From Bacteroidales bacterium UBA1757 (GTDB taxonomy: Bacteria > Bacteroidota > Bacteroidia > Bacteroidales > UBA1402), in the NCBI GenBank assembly GCA_002315625.1, contig DCHH01000068.1:1-16556 (forward strand): a stretch of 16,556 nt of DNA, written 5' to 3'. The stretch's first letter is position 1, and each line of letters opens with the position of its first letter. A program made the position numbers and the translations under genes. Shown here piece after piece: positions 10,650 through 16,556 of this stretch. The notes below the pieces were generated by a model. That model saw nothing but the letters and a program-made list of their open reading frames with translations. It was not told the DNA's origin and did not search any database.

Positions 10650-13157
10650 TCAGCGGGACCTGTCCACTATGACCCGAGTCTCACCCGGACGGAGGCGGAA
10701 GGTCCAGTGTTTGTCGCCGCAGGTCAGAGTCAGGCGGGAGACGGTGTTCTGGCGGGCAGTAACGGTCAGGGAGGTCAACTTTCCGTCTTTCCAGCTGAAA
10801 GCGATTTCGAAACCGCCGCGCAGGCAGACCCCTTTCAGACTCCCCTCCCCTTTCCACTCGTCGGGAAGAGCGGGCAGAAGTTCCGCTTCTGCCTGCAGTC
10901 TGCCGTCGTTGCCAATTTTGAGCGAAGACTGGACCAGCATCTCCATCACCCCGGCACAGCCGCCGAAATTGCCGTCAATCTGGAACGGCGAATGGGCGTC
11001 GAGCAGATTGGGGTAGGTTCCGCCGCCACGACGGGCATCCTCCCCCTTGTATCCGTCGGGAGAAATGTAATTCAGAAGCACACGGTAGATGTGATACGCC
11101 TTTGCGGCATCGTGGAGTCGCGCATGGAGATTTATCCGCCAGCCGGTGCTCCAGCCAGTGGTCTTGTCGCCACGTAGTTCTAGCGTCTTGGCGGCCGCAC
11201 GGGCCAGTTCGGGAGTTTCCGCAACGGTGATATGGTGGCCGGGATAAAGCCCGAACAGATGCGACTGGTGGCGGTGGGTAGGCTCGGCATCTTCCCAGTC
11301 TTCGTACCACTCCTGCAGATTTCCCTTTACACCCACCTTGTATGGAGCCAGACGGGCAAGGGCATCGTCGATGCGGCCAATATATGCGGCAAGTGAATCC
11401 TTGAGCTCCGGCATCTCTTTCATGAGCAGCTTGGTAGTCGAGCGGGCATTGCCCAGACACTCTCGCACCATTGCCAAGTCGGACGTAGAGCCATACAGTG
11501 TAGCAAGTCCTTTTGTGCTGCCGGGAAGCAGATACTTGTTCTCAGGGGAAGTTCCTGGAGAGGTCAGCAGCACCCCGTCTTTTTCAACCAGCCAGTTCAG
11601 GCAGAAATCGGCAGCACCCTTCATTACGGGATACACCTCCTGCAGATATTTATTGTCCGGGACAAATGCGAAATGTTCCCAAAGATGGGTCGAAAGCCAA
11701 GCCCCGCCCATGGTCCAGCAGGCCCAGCAGGGGTCGCCGCCGCGCATTCCAACGGGGCACGTCATGGCCCAGATGTCGGTATTCTGGCCGAGGTTCCACC
11801 CCTCCTGCACACCATAATATGCCTTTGCCGACTGTTCGCCTGTCCGCTGAAGCGCCTTTACAAAGCCCAACAGCGACGAGTGCATTTCCGAAAGGTTGCC
11901 AACCTCTGCCGGCCAATAATTCTCCTCGACATTGATGTTTGAGGTATAGTTGGAACTCCATGGCGGGAGCATCTTTTCATTCCAAAGCCCTTGCAGATTT
12001 GCCGGGACAGACGGTGTCCGCGACGACGAAATCAGCAGGTAGCGGCCATACTGGAAATAGAGTTCCTCCAGGTCGGGATTCCGTTCTCCGTTCAGTGTGT
12101 AGGCGAGCAACTGGCGGTCGGTGGTTTTGGAGGCTATGGAGGGCTCTGTGGTGCCAAGGTCCAGACTCAACCGCCCGAAAAGCGACTGGTAATCAGCCAC
12201 ATGATGTTCAAGAAGGGTGTCAAATGGGATGGCCGATTTCCGTTCAGCAAGCCGTTCCGCCGTCTGATGGTATTCTTTCCCTTCCTTCACGGGGTCTTTC
12301 TCCGCCCCGTTGAAACTGGTTTCGTTGCAGATGACAATCATGGCCTCTGTAGCCCCGTCCAGTTGCAGTTCATCGCCAAGAACTCCTGACACCTTTCCGT
12401 CGCAGACCACACGGACCACCGTGCGGAAATGGATGCCACGGTTAGAGTCGTACCAGAAATGCTGTCCTCCGCATTGGTAATAACTTGGCAAAGAGGCGTA
12501 TGCCGCATAGCCTTCAATCGAGATTCCGTTACCCGAAACTTCCGTCTGATGAGGCAGTTGGCAATGGTACGACAGCCGCTTGGAAAAACGTGCCGGCGCA
12601 CCCTCCGCGTCGAAAGCCCGCAACCGGATGATAATGGCCGAATCGGGAGCCGAAACGAAATAGTCGCGCTTGAAGGTCGTCTTCCCGCAAACATACGACA
12701 CGGAAGCGACCGCCTTGGAGATGTCCAGCGAGCGGCGATACGACGAGTCAGGGGACAGGTACCCGTCCGACCCGCGGATAACAAGGGTTCCCAGCGGCTG
12801 GTAGTTCTCGCTGTAATGCCCCTGAATCTTGCGGTTCAGGCTGTTGGCCTCAGCAAATTTCCCTTCATCCAGCAGCTGTCGGATTTGCGGAATGTAAGTG
12901 TAGGAATCGGGATTAGTCACATCGGTGTCCGGCTCACCCGTCCACAGAGTAATGTCGTTCAGCGATACACATTCTTCCTCCACACCCCCATAGACAATAG
13001 CCCCCAACTTGCCGTTTCCCAGCACCAGGCTCTCTTCAAAAAACTCAGCCGGTCTGTCGTAATTCAGAACCAGCCTCTCCGAAGCCCCGGCCGGTAACAA
13101 CGCCCCAGTTAAACAAATGACCGTAAGGGAAATAATCAAAGAGAATCTGCTATTCAT
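10650..13157 (-). CDS. GH95 alpha-L-fucosidase (or alpha-L-galactosidase)
   Basis: An 835-residue secreted protein (signal peptide ending near LLPAGA). The N-terminal beta domain starts with the GH95 hallmark FFEESLVLGNGKLGAIVYGG. The (alpha/alpha)6 barrel follows (LQGLWNEKMLPPWSSNYTSN, NTDIWAMTCPVG, THRHQSHLFGLYPG) and then a C-terminal beta domain. By motif correspondence with Bifidobacterium AfcA, the catalytic residues are N407 and N409 in SNIN, the general acid E539 in TSPEN and D728 in FQIDGNFGG; all are present. The enzyme removes terminal alpha-1,2-linked fucose from host mucin or milk glycans or plant xyloglucan by inversion. Some GH95 members prefer L-galactose, so specificity is open. 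Length is normal for the family. It lies 16 bp behind the ATPase stop in the same direction, with no SusCD genes near, so it may depend on read-through or a promoter inside the ATPase end. Confidence 0.94.
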   Translation of the reverse strand: MNSRFSLIISLTVICLTGALLPAGASERLVLNYDRPAEFFEESLVLGNGKLGAIVYGGVEEECVSLNDITLWTGEPDTDVTNPDSYTYIPQIRQLLDEGKFAEANSLNRKIQGHYSENYQPLGTLVIRGSDGYLSPDSSYRRSLDISKAVASVSYVCGKTTFKRDYFVSAPDSAIIIRLRAFDAEGAPARFSKRLSYHCQLPHQTEVSGNGISIEGYAAYASLPSYYQCGGQHFWYDSNRGIHFRTVVRVVCDGKVSGVLGDELQLDGATEAMIVICNETSFNGAEKDPVKEGKEYHQTAERLAERKSAIPFDTLLEHHVADYQSLFGRLSLDLGTTEPSIASKTTDRQLLAYTLNGERNPDLEELYFQYGRYLLISSSRTPSVPANLQGLWNEKMLPPWSSNYTSNINVEENYWPAEVGNLSEMHSSLLGFVKALQRTGEQSAKAYYGVQEGWNLGQNTDIWAMTCPVGMRGGDPCWACWTMGGAWLSTHLWEHFAFVPDNKYLQEVYPVMKGAADFCLNWLVEKDGVLLTSPGTSPENKYLLPGSTKGLATLYGSTSDLAMVRECLGNARSTTKLLMKEMPELKDSLAAYIGRIDDALARLAPYKVGVKGNLQEWYEDWEDAEPTHRHQSHLFGLYPGHHITVAETPELARAAAKTLELRGDKTTGWSTGWRINLHARLHDAAKAYHIYRVLLNYISPDGYKGEDARRGGGTYPNLLDAHSPFQIDGNFGGCAGVMEMLVQSSLKIGNDGRLQAEAELLPALPDEWKGEGSLKGVCLRGGFEIAFSWKDGKLTSLTVTARQNTVSRLTLTCGDKHWTFRLRPGETRVIVDRSR

Positions 13158-13173
13158 AACTATAAAATAATAC

Positions 13174-14628
13174 TCAATGGAACAGGTCTTTGAGAGTGGC
13201 TTCTTTCGTTATTATGCTGTGGTGTTCACTTGCGTAAAGTCCCATAGCCGTTACCATTATTACTTGTATAGAATGACTATTTTTATGCATTTTGCTGGCA
13301 TTGTATGCTGCAATCTTATTGGTCAGTTCATCAACATCCTTTTGGGTAAGGGGATATTTACCTTCAGAAAATTTCATTTCGCAAAGGTAATCTGTCCGGA
13401 CCGGGTCACTCTCAATAAGAAGGTCTATCTGAGCCTTCCTGCCATCCGGACCCTTTCCTGACCAGCAGTAGTTTCTATCAACGCTTACAATGCGCAAAGC
13501 CTCTTGAAGCCCAGGTAGATGAGCAATGCATAAAAGTTCAAACGTTTCTCCAGCCCAATTATAGAATGTTCCTGTGCGTTGTATTGACCTCCATCCTCCT
13601 GCCTTGCAATTACAACCGTCAATGAATCTCAAATAAAACAACGTAAAGAAATCAATGAGTTGGTATATTGTCTCAACCCTTTCACCGCCATATCTTGGAT
13701 ATTCACGTATAATTCCGCATTCGCGAAGGTTTTCCAGCATTTTGGAAAATGTACCACCACCTGTTATTCCAGTCTTATTCTGGATTTCAGATTGTGTCAT
13801 ACCATAGAATTGGCTACCGATAGCTTTCACGATGTCTATATATTTGTCCTTGCTTGTATAAAGACCGGCATATACGTCCTTAAATTCCTGATGGATGTTT
13901 TCGTCTGCATAGAAAAAACGGTCTATATTGTCGGTGATGGTCTGGTCACATCTGAACTTATCAAGATAGTATGGGATACCGCCAATGGCCATATAACTAA
14001 GAGCAATTTCGTATTGGGATAAGTGAAATCCGTGTTTCTTGTAATAACATTCGCATTCGGAAAGGGTGAATGGCTGCAGATGTATTATCTCTGACAGCCT
14101 GCCATGCAGACCTCCATAGTCGTGTATTACATTGTCCAGCATCCAACTTGTAGCCGATCCGCAGACAACTAGTACAATGTTTCTTTGGGAATCCGCCCAA
14201 AAATTCCAGAAGAATCCCAGTTCGGACACAAGTTCAGAGGATTGAGGCCCGGCAAGCCATGGCAGTTCGTCCAGAACAATCACTTTACGACGCTTAGTAG
14301 ATTTTTCAAGCAATTGCCGGAGCAACGTGAAGGCTTCTCTCCAATCCTTTGGCACTGGAGCTTCGGAGGTCATCCCGTAATACAATAAAGAGTCATAAAA
14401 GTGCCTCAGTTGCAGTTTGCGATAGGATTCTTCGTTTTTATCTCCATCCTTAACGTAAGTACCAACAGCTGAAAACGCAATCTTTCTCTTATATACCTCA
14501 GAAATAAGGTAAGATTTTCCGACACGTCGTCTCCCATAAATTGCAAGAAACTCGGATTTACGTGATTTGTAAAGCCTGTCTAAAGTGCTGATTTCTGTAC
14601 CTCTACCTATAATATTAGGAAAATTCAT
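13174..14628 (-). CDS. AAA/DUF234-family ATPase with PD-(D/E)xK-like C-terminus
   Basis: A 484-residue protein of a family common in Bacteroidetes and archaea. The N-terminus MNFPNIIGRGTEISTLDRLY leads to Walker A GRRRVGKS (32-39) and Walker B VIVLDELPW (D120, E121), with a sensor-like VVCGSATSWM near 154-163. A winged helix follows at about 262-312 (MTQSEIQNKTGITGGGTFSK). The C-terminal DUF234 region keeps nuclease-like residues: D402 in QIDLL and E417-x-K419 in CEMKF. The role of the family is not settled; a DNA-related or mobile/defence function is often supposed. All motifs are intact, unlike the collapsed relative at 9321-9667. It is preceded by its own promoter and a strong terminator hairpin, and followed closely by the fucosidase. 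Confidence 0.88.
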   Translation of the reverse strand: MNFPNIIGRGTEISTLDRLYKSRKSEFLAIYGRRRVGKSYLISEVYKRKIAFSAVGTYVKDGDKNEESYRKLQLRHFYDSLLYYGMTSEAPVPKDWREAFTLLRQLLEKSTKRRKVIVLDELPWLAGPQSSELVSELGFFWNFWADSQRNIVLVVCGSATSWMLDNVIHDYGGLHGRLSEIIHLQPFTLSECECYYKKHGFHLSQYEIALSYMAIGGIPYYLDKFRCDQTITDNIDRFFYADENIHQEFKDVYAGLYTSKDKYIDIVKAIGSQFYGMTQSEIQNKTGITGGGTFSKMLENLRECGIIREYPRYGGERVETIYQLIDFFTLFYLRFIDGCNCKAGGWRSIQRTGTFYNWAGETFELLCIAHLPGLQEALRIVSVDRNYCWSGKGPDGRKAQIDLLIESDPVRTDYLCEMKFSEGKYPLTQKDVDELTNKIAAYNASKMHKNSHSIQVIMVTAMGLYASEHHSIITKEATLKDLFH

Positions 14629-14647
14629 ATTAATAATTGTTTGGTGG

Positions 14648-14655
14648 CAAAGGTA
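14648..14655 (-). promoter_or_regulatory. -7 box of the ATPase gene
   Basis: TACCTTTG on the minus strand (14655-14648), an exact TAnnTTTG, lies 19 bp before the ATG at 14628. Where the -33 box should be the sequence is part of a long hairpin arm (14669-14684) and lacks a good TTTG. Confidence 0.5.
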
Positions 14656-14668
14656 AAAAATGATTCCG

Positions 14669-14715
14669 AAAAATCAGCGGAATTCAATAAAAACCTCTCA
14701 ATTCCGCTGATTTTT
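14669..14715 (-). terminator. Perfect 16-bp hairpin after the S9-like hydrolase gene
   Basis: AAAAATCAGCGGAATT (14669-14684) and AATTCCGCTGATTTTT (14700-14715) are exact reverse complements around a 15-nt loop. On the minus strand the stem ends in TTTTT, 45 bp past the stop of the hydrolase at 14760, so it is a good intrinsic terminator. Its distal arm overlaps the upstream promoter region of the ATPase. Confidence 0.7.
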
Positions 14716-14759
14716 GATAACAAGTTGAAACATGGTCGGGTACCTGTTCCTTGACCCAC

Positions 14760-15815
14760 TTATTGATATTTGTACCCCGCTTTGCGTAACTGCCTGATGT
14801 CTTTGAAGGGGTAGGGGGGATTCAGATAACGTGCCAGAAACTTGTATGTTTCAAAGCGTATGTCAGTAGCTTCTTTGGTGTCAATACGTTCAAAAGAGTG
14901 TGCTCCAGGCATTTCAGGATAGATTTTGTACTCAAATGATTTATTGTAGAACTTTAGCGAATCTATCATTCGCTCAACTTCGGTATGACTCACATCATCA
15001 TCGTTAATACAGGTCGTAATCATGAGGGGCTTTTCGAGCTGGCTGGCGTATGTTACGGGAGAACGTCTTTTGTATTCCTCCGGCTTCTCTTCCGGGGTGC
15101 CTCCAATATGGAAAGCAGGGGTGAAGTTGTCTTTGTAGCTTTCAACCTGGTAACTGAGGCGATATGTCACGTCGCTCACCGGAACGCCGGCATAGCCACA
15201 AACATATTTGTCGGGATATTTGAGTATGTTCATAAGGGTTATCATCCCGCCGTGACTCCAGCCAATGATGCCGACCCTTGAAGAGTCAATGATGGAGTAG
15301 TTCTCAACGGCATAGTCGCGAGCAGCGAGCACATCTTCATTTTCCAGACCGCCATAATCAATAGCTTCATAGAATGACTTCCCATATCCTGTGCTTCCCC
15401 TGTATTCCGGGCAAACTACTATATATCCCTGGGCAACCATCTCCCTTATGATATGAATATTTGAAGTTCCAAAATTGCTGTGAATTCCGCCATGAGGAAA
15501 TACCAGGAGTGGATATTGCTTTTTCTCATTCACATTGTTCGGGAAAAACATATAGGAATAGAACTTCAGGCAATTATCTCTGAGTGTGTCACTGAACTGA
15601 CATTCCGGGTCCCTTGGCTGTACACTTTTCGCCGGCCCGGCAATACGTACAATATCCATGTACGCAACATCTTCGACTGCCATCCTTAAATAGATGTCGT
15701 CCATTCGCTTTATAAGTTCCTGGTCACTTGAATACTCGTCCTCGGCTTTGGCGTTTCCGATTGAGAATACGATTGCTACAGAGACAGCAATCAATGTTAA
15801 TAACAGATTCCTCAT
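14760..15815 (-). CDS. Secreted prolyl-oligopeptidase-like (S9) alpha/beta hydrolase
   Basis: A 351-residue protein with a signal peptide ending at NAKA (24). It corresponds to the catalytic domain of S9 peptidases without the beta-propeller: LVFPHGGIHS (oxyanion), PEYRGSTGYGKSFYEAIDYG, nucleophile elbow GWSHGG (Ser187), acid in CINDDDVSH (D272 by analogy with DDNV of DPP-IV) and His306 in PGAHSFERID. A short helical N-terminal segment (25-60) replaces the propeller. Without the propeller such enzymes are often esterases or small peptidases of the periplasm. It lies downstream of the sugar-kinase gene in the same direction, separated by 93 bp with a perfect 19-bp hairpin. No TAnnTTTG box was found directly in front of it. 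Confidence 0.87.
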   Translation of the reverse strand: MRNLLLTLIAVSVAIVFSIGNAKAEDEYSSDQELIKRMDDIYLRMAVEDVAYMDIVRIAGPAKSVQPRDPECQFSDTLRDNCLKFYSYMFFPNNVNEKKQYPLLVFPHGGIHSNFGTSNIHIIREMVAQGYIVVCPEYRGSTGYGKSFYEAIDYGGLENEDVLAARDYAVENYSIIDSSRVGIIGWSHGGMITLMNILKYPDKYVCGYAGVPVSDVTYRLSYQVESYKDNFTPAFHIGGTPEEKPEEYKRRSPVTYASQLEKPLMITTCINDDDVSHTEVERMIDSLKFYNKSFEYKIYPEMPGAHSFERIDTKEATDIRFETYKFLARYLNPPYPFKDIRQLRKAGYKYQ

Positions 15816-15833
15816 TGTTGATTGTGTTATGTG

Positions 15834-15878
15834 TGTTTTCGTATTTTACGCGTATCATTCGCGTAAAATACGAAAACA
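15834..15878. terminator. Perfect 19-bp inverted repeat between kinase and hydrolase genes
   Basis: 15834-15852 (TGTTTTCGTATTTTACGCG) and 15860-15878 are exact reverse complements around the 7-nt loop TATCATT. It lies 31 bp after the stop of the kinase gene and 19 bp before the ATG of the hydrolase, both on the minus strand. It could be a terminator for the kinase, but no T run follows beyond the arm. The long symmetric arms would equally suit an operator or a leader hairpin that hides the start of the hydrolase gene. Confidence 0.55.
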
Positions 15879-15908
15879 GGGTGTAATGGGTTGATTATCT
15901 GGTGGATT

Positions 15909-16556
15909 TCATAAAGAGTCATGTTCGAAATAAGTTTTCATTTCCTCCATGTGGCTTTCCACACTTTGGACAAGCTTCAGCTGGGCGCGGGTGCGGACAA
16001 GATTATGGTCCGGATATTTGATTTTGTAATAGGTGTCGCCGTTGAGATAGTCGGTCAGAAAACGGACGGTCTGCATGTAGGGGAACAATGCCGCCGCAAA
16101 CGGAAGATGCTCTATCTCAATGGGGGTAAGAAAGGTTCCCGTCTCAAGATAGCCCTTTGTGAATGCCTTGAAGATTTCCATATTGAACGAGACGTTGTCC
16201 AGGTTGGGGTCATCTTCCAGACCGGTATTAGCCCCGGTCCGCATGAAGTCGCCGAAGTCGGAAAAAATGAAATTCGGCATGACGGTGTCAAGGTCAATGA
16301 CGCAAAGAATGCGGTTGTCCTTGTCAAAGAGGATGTTGTTGACCTTCGTGTCGCAATGGCAAATCCGCTTGGGAAGCTCGCCGCTCCGGTAGAGCCTTTC
16401 CCCTTCACACATGGCTTCACTCCGTTTTTCAATCTCCTCCACGAGGTCCATGACCGTGCAAAGCCTTCCTGCAGCGTCTTTTGCGACGGCTTCGCGGAAC
16501 TGTGCCAGACGGAACTCCATGTTGTGGAAATTGGGAATGGTATCAGCCAGCCGGAC
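15909..16556 (-). CDS. APH-family small-molecule kinase, NahK-like, C-terminal part (runs off right edge)
   Basis: 215 residues are visible; the frame continues open past 16520 to the edge (VRLADTIPNFHNMEFRLAQF), so the ATG at 16520 is internal. The catalytic loop HCDTKVNNILFD (H-x-D-x4-N) and the metal-binding IDLDTVMPNFIFSDFGDFMR are those of the aminoglycoside-phosphotransferase/choline-kinase fold. The pattern with 'IPNFHN' and 'IDLDT' resembles N-acetylhexosamine 1-kinases and Bacteroidetes proteins sometimes mislabelled mucin-desulfating sulfatase. A sugar kinase role in recovering GlcNAc or GalNAc from host glycans would suit the fucosidase nearby, but the substrate is inferred. Resistance to aminoglycosides is unlikely. 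The N-lobe with the ATP-binding Lys is outside the window. Confidence 0.82.
   Translation of the reverse strand, partial: VRLADTIPNFHNMEFRLAQFREAVAKDAAGRLCTVMDLVEEIEKRSEAMCEGERLYRSGELPKRICHCDTKVNNILFDKDNRILCVIDLDTVMPNFIFSDFGDFMRTGANTGLEDDPNLDNVSFNMEIFKAFTKGYLETGTFLTPIEIEHLPFAAALFPYMQTVRFLTDYLNGDTYYKIKYPDHNLVRTRAQLKLVQSVESHMEEMKTYFEHDSL

Noticed and set aside
12429..13097. 222-codon plus-strand frame opposite the fucosidase
   Set aside because: It lies wholly inside a gene with conserved GH95 motifs and shows no domain or promoter.
15909..16556. Aminoglycoside resistance kinase
   Set aside because: The motifs are those of the general APH/choline-kinase fold and the flanking sequence resembles hexosamine kinases; nothing points to resistance.

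Overview
The window looks like accessory chromosome of a Bacteroidales bacterium (Bacteroides/Prevotella-like; the genus cannot be fixed from sequence alone). The evidence is the recurrent Bacteroidetes promoter signature (TAnnTTTG at -7, TTTG about 18-21 bp upstream), weak Shine-Dalgarno sequences, lipoprotein signal peptides, a GH95 fucosidase, Bacteroidetes-type AAA/DUF234 ATPases and a SUMF1/PEGA protein. Genes are loosely packed, and several are broken or reduced to relics.

Layout. 1-1225 is the edge of an integrative element: a tyrosine integrase runs off the left end, and about 230 bp upstream of its start lies a tRNA-3'-end-like sequence followed by a strong hairpin terminator. 1444-2971 is a complete hipBA toxin-antitoxin operon with a promoter and a candidate operator. 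2992-3142 holds hairpins and the decayed N-terminus of a metallo-beta-lactamase-fold protein. 3266-5640 contains a divergent pair, a lipoprotein serine hydrolase of the beta-lactamase/PBP fold and an acetyl-esterase-like alpha/beta hydrolase interrupted by an in-frame amber codon. 5657-5814 is packed with hairpin repeats. 5845-7587 is a secreted PEGA + formylglycine-generating-enzyme-fold protein whose last codons have the pattern expected of a diversity-generating retroelement (DGR) variable region. 7689-8657 carries a winged-helix relic and a PIN-domain toxin-antitoxin pair. 8660-9320 is a repeat-rich gap. 9321-9667 is an AAA ATPase gene collapsed by a large internal deletion. 9692-10618 is an alpha/beta-hydrolase lipoprotein whose end is supplied by a dispersed repeat. 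10650-14628 holds a GH95 fucosidase behind an intact AAA/DUF234 ATPase. 14760-16556 holds an S9-like peptidase/hydrolase and a partial APH/NahK-like sugar kinase.

How the genes relate. The secreted hydrolases (beta-lactamase fold, esterase, two alpha/beta hydrolases, GH95 fucosidase) and the kinase that may act on hexosamines fit a gut commensal handling host or plant glycans, but there is no SusCD pair and no clear polysaccharide utilisation locus. Two toxin-antitoxin modules, dispersed palindromic repeats, an integrase and four relics or broken genes point to a region shaped by insertion and decay.

The most interesting observation is the adenine-mutagenesis-like C-terminus of the SUMF1 protein, with a large composite hairpin just beyond its stop codon. 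No reverse transcriptase or template repeat was found in the window, so if it is a DGR target it must be served from elsewhere or be a relic.
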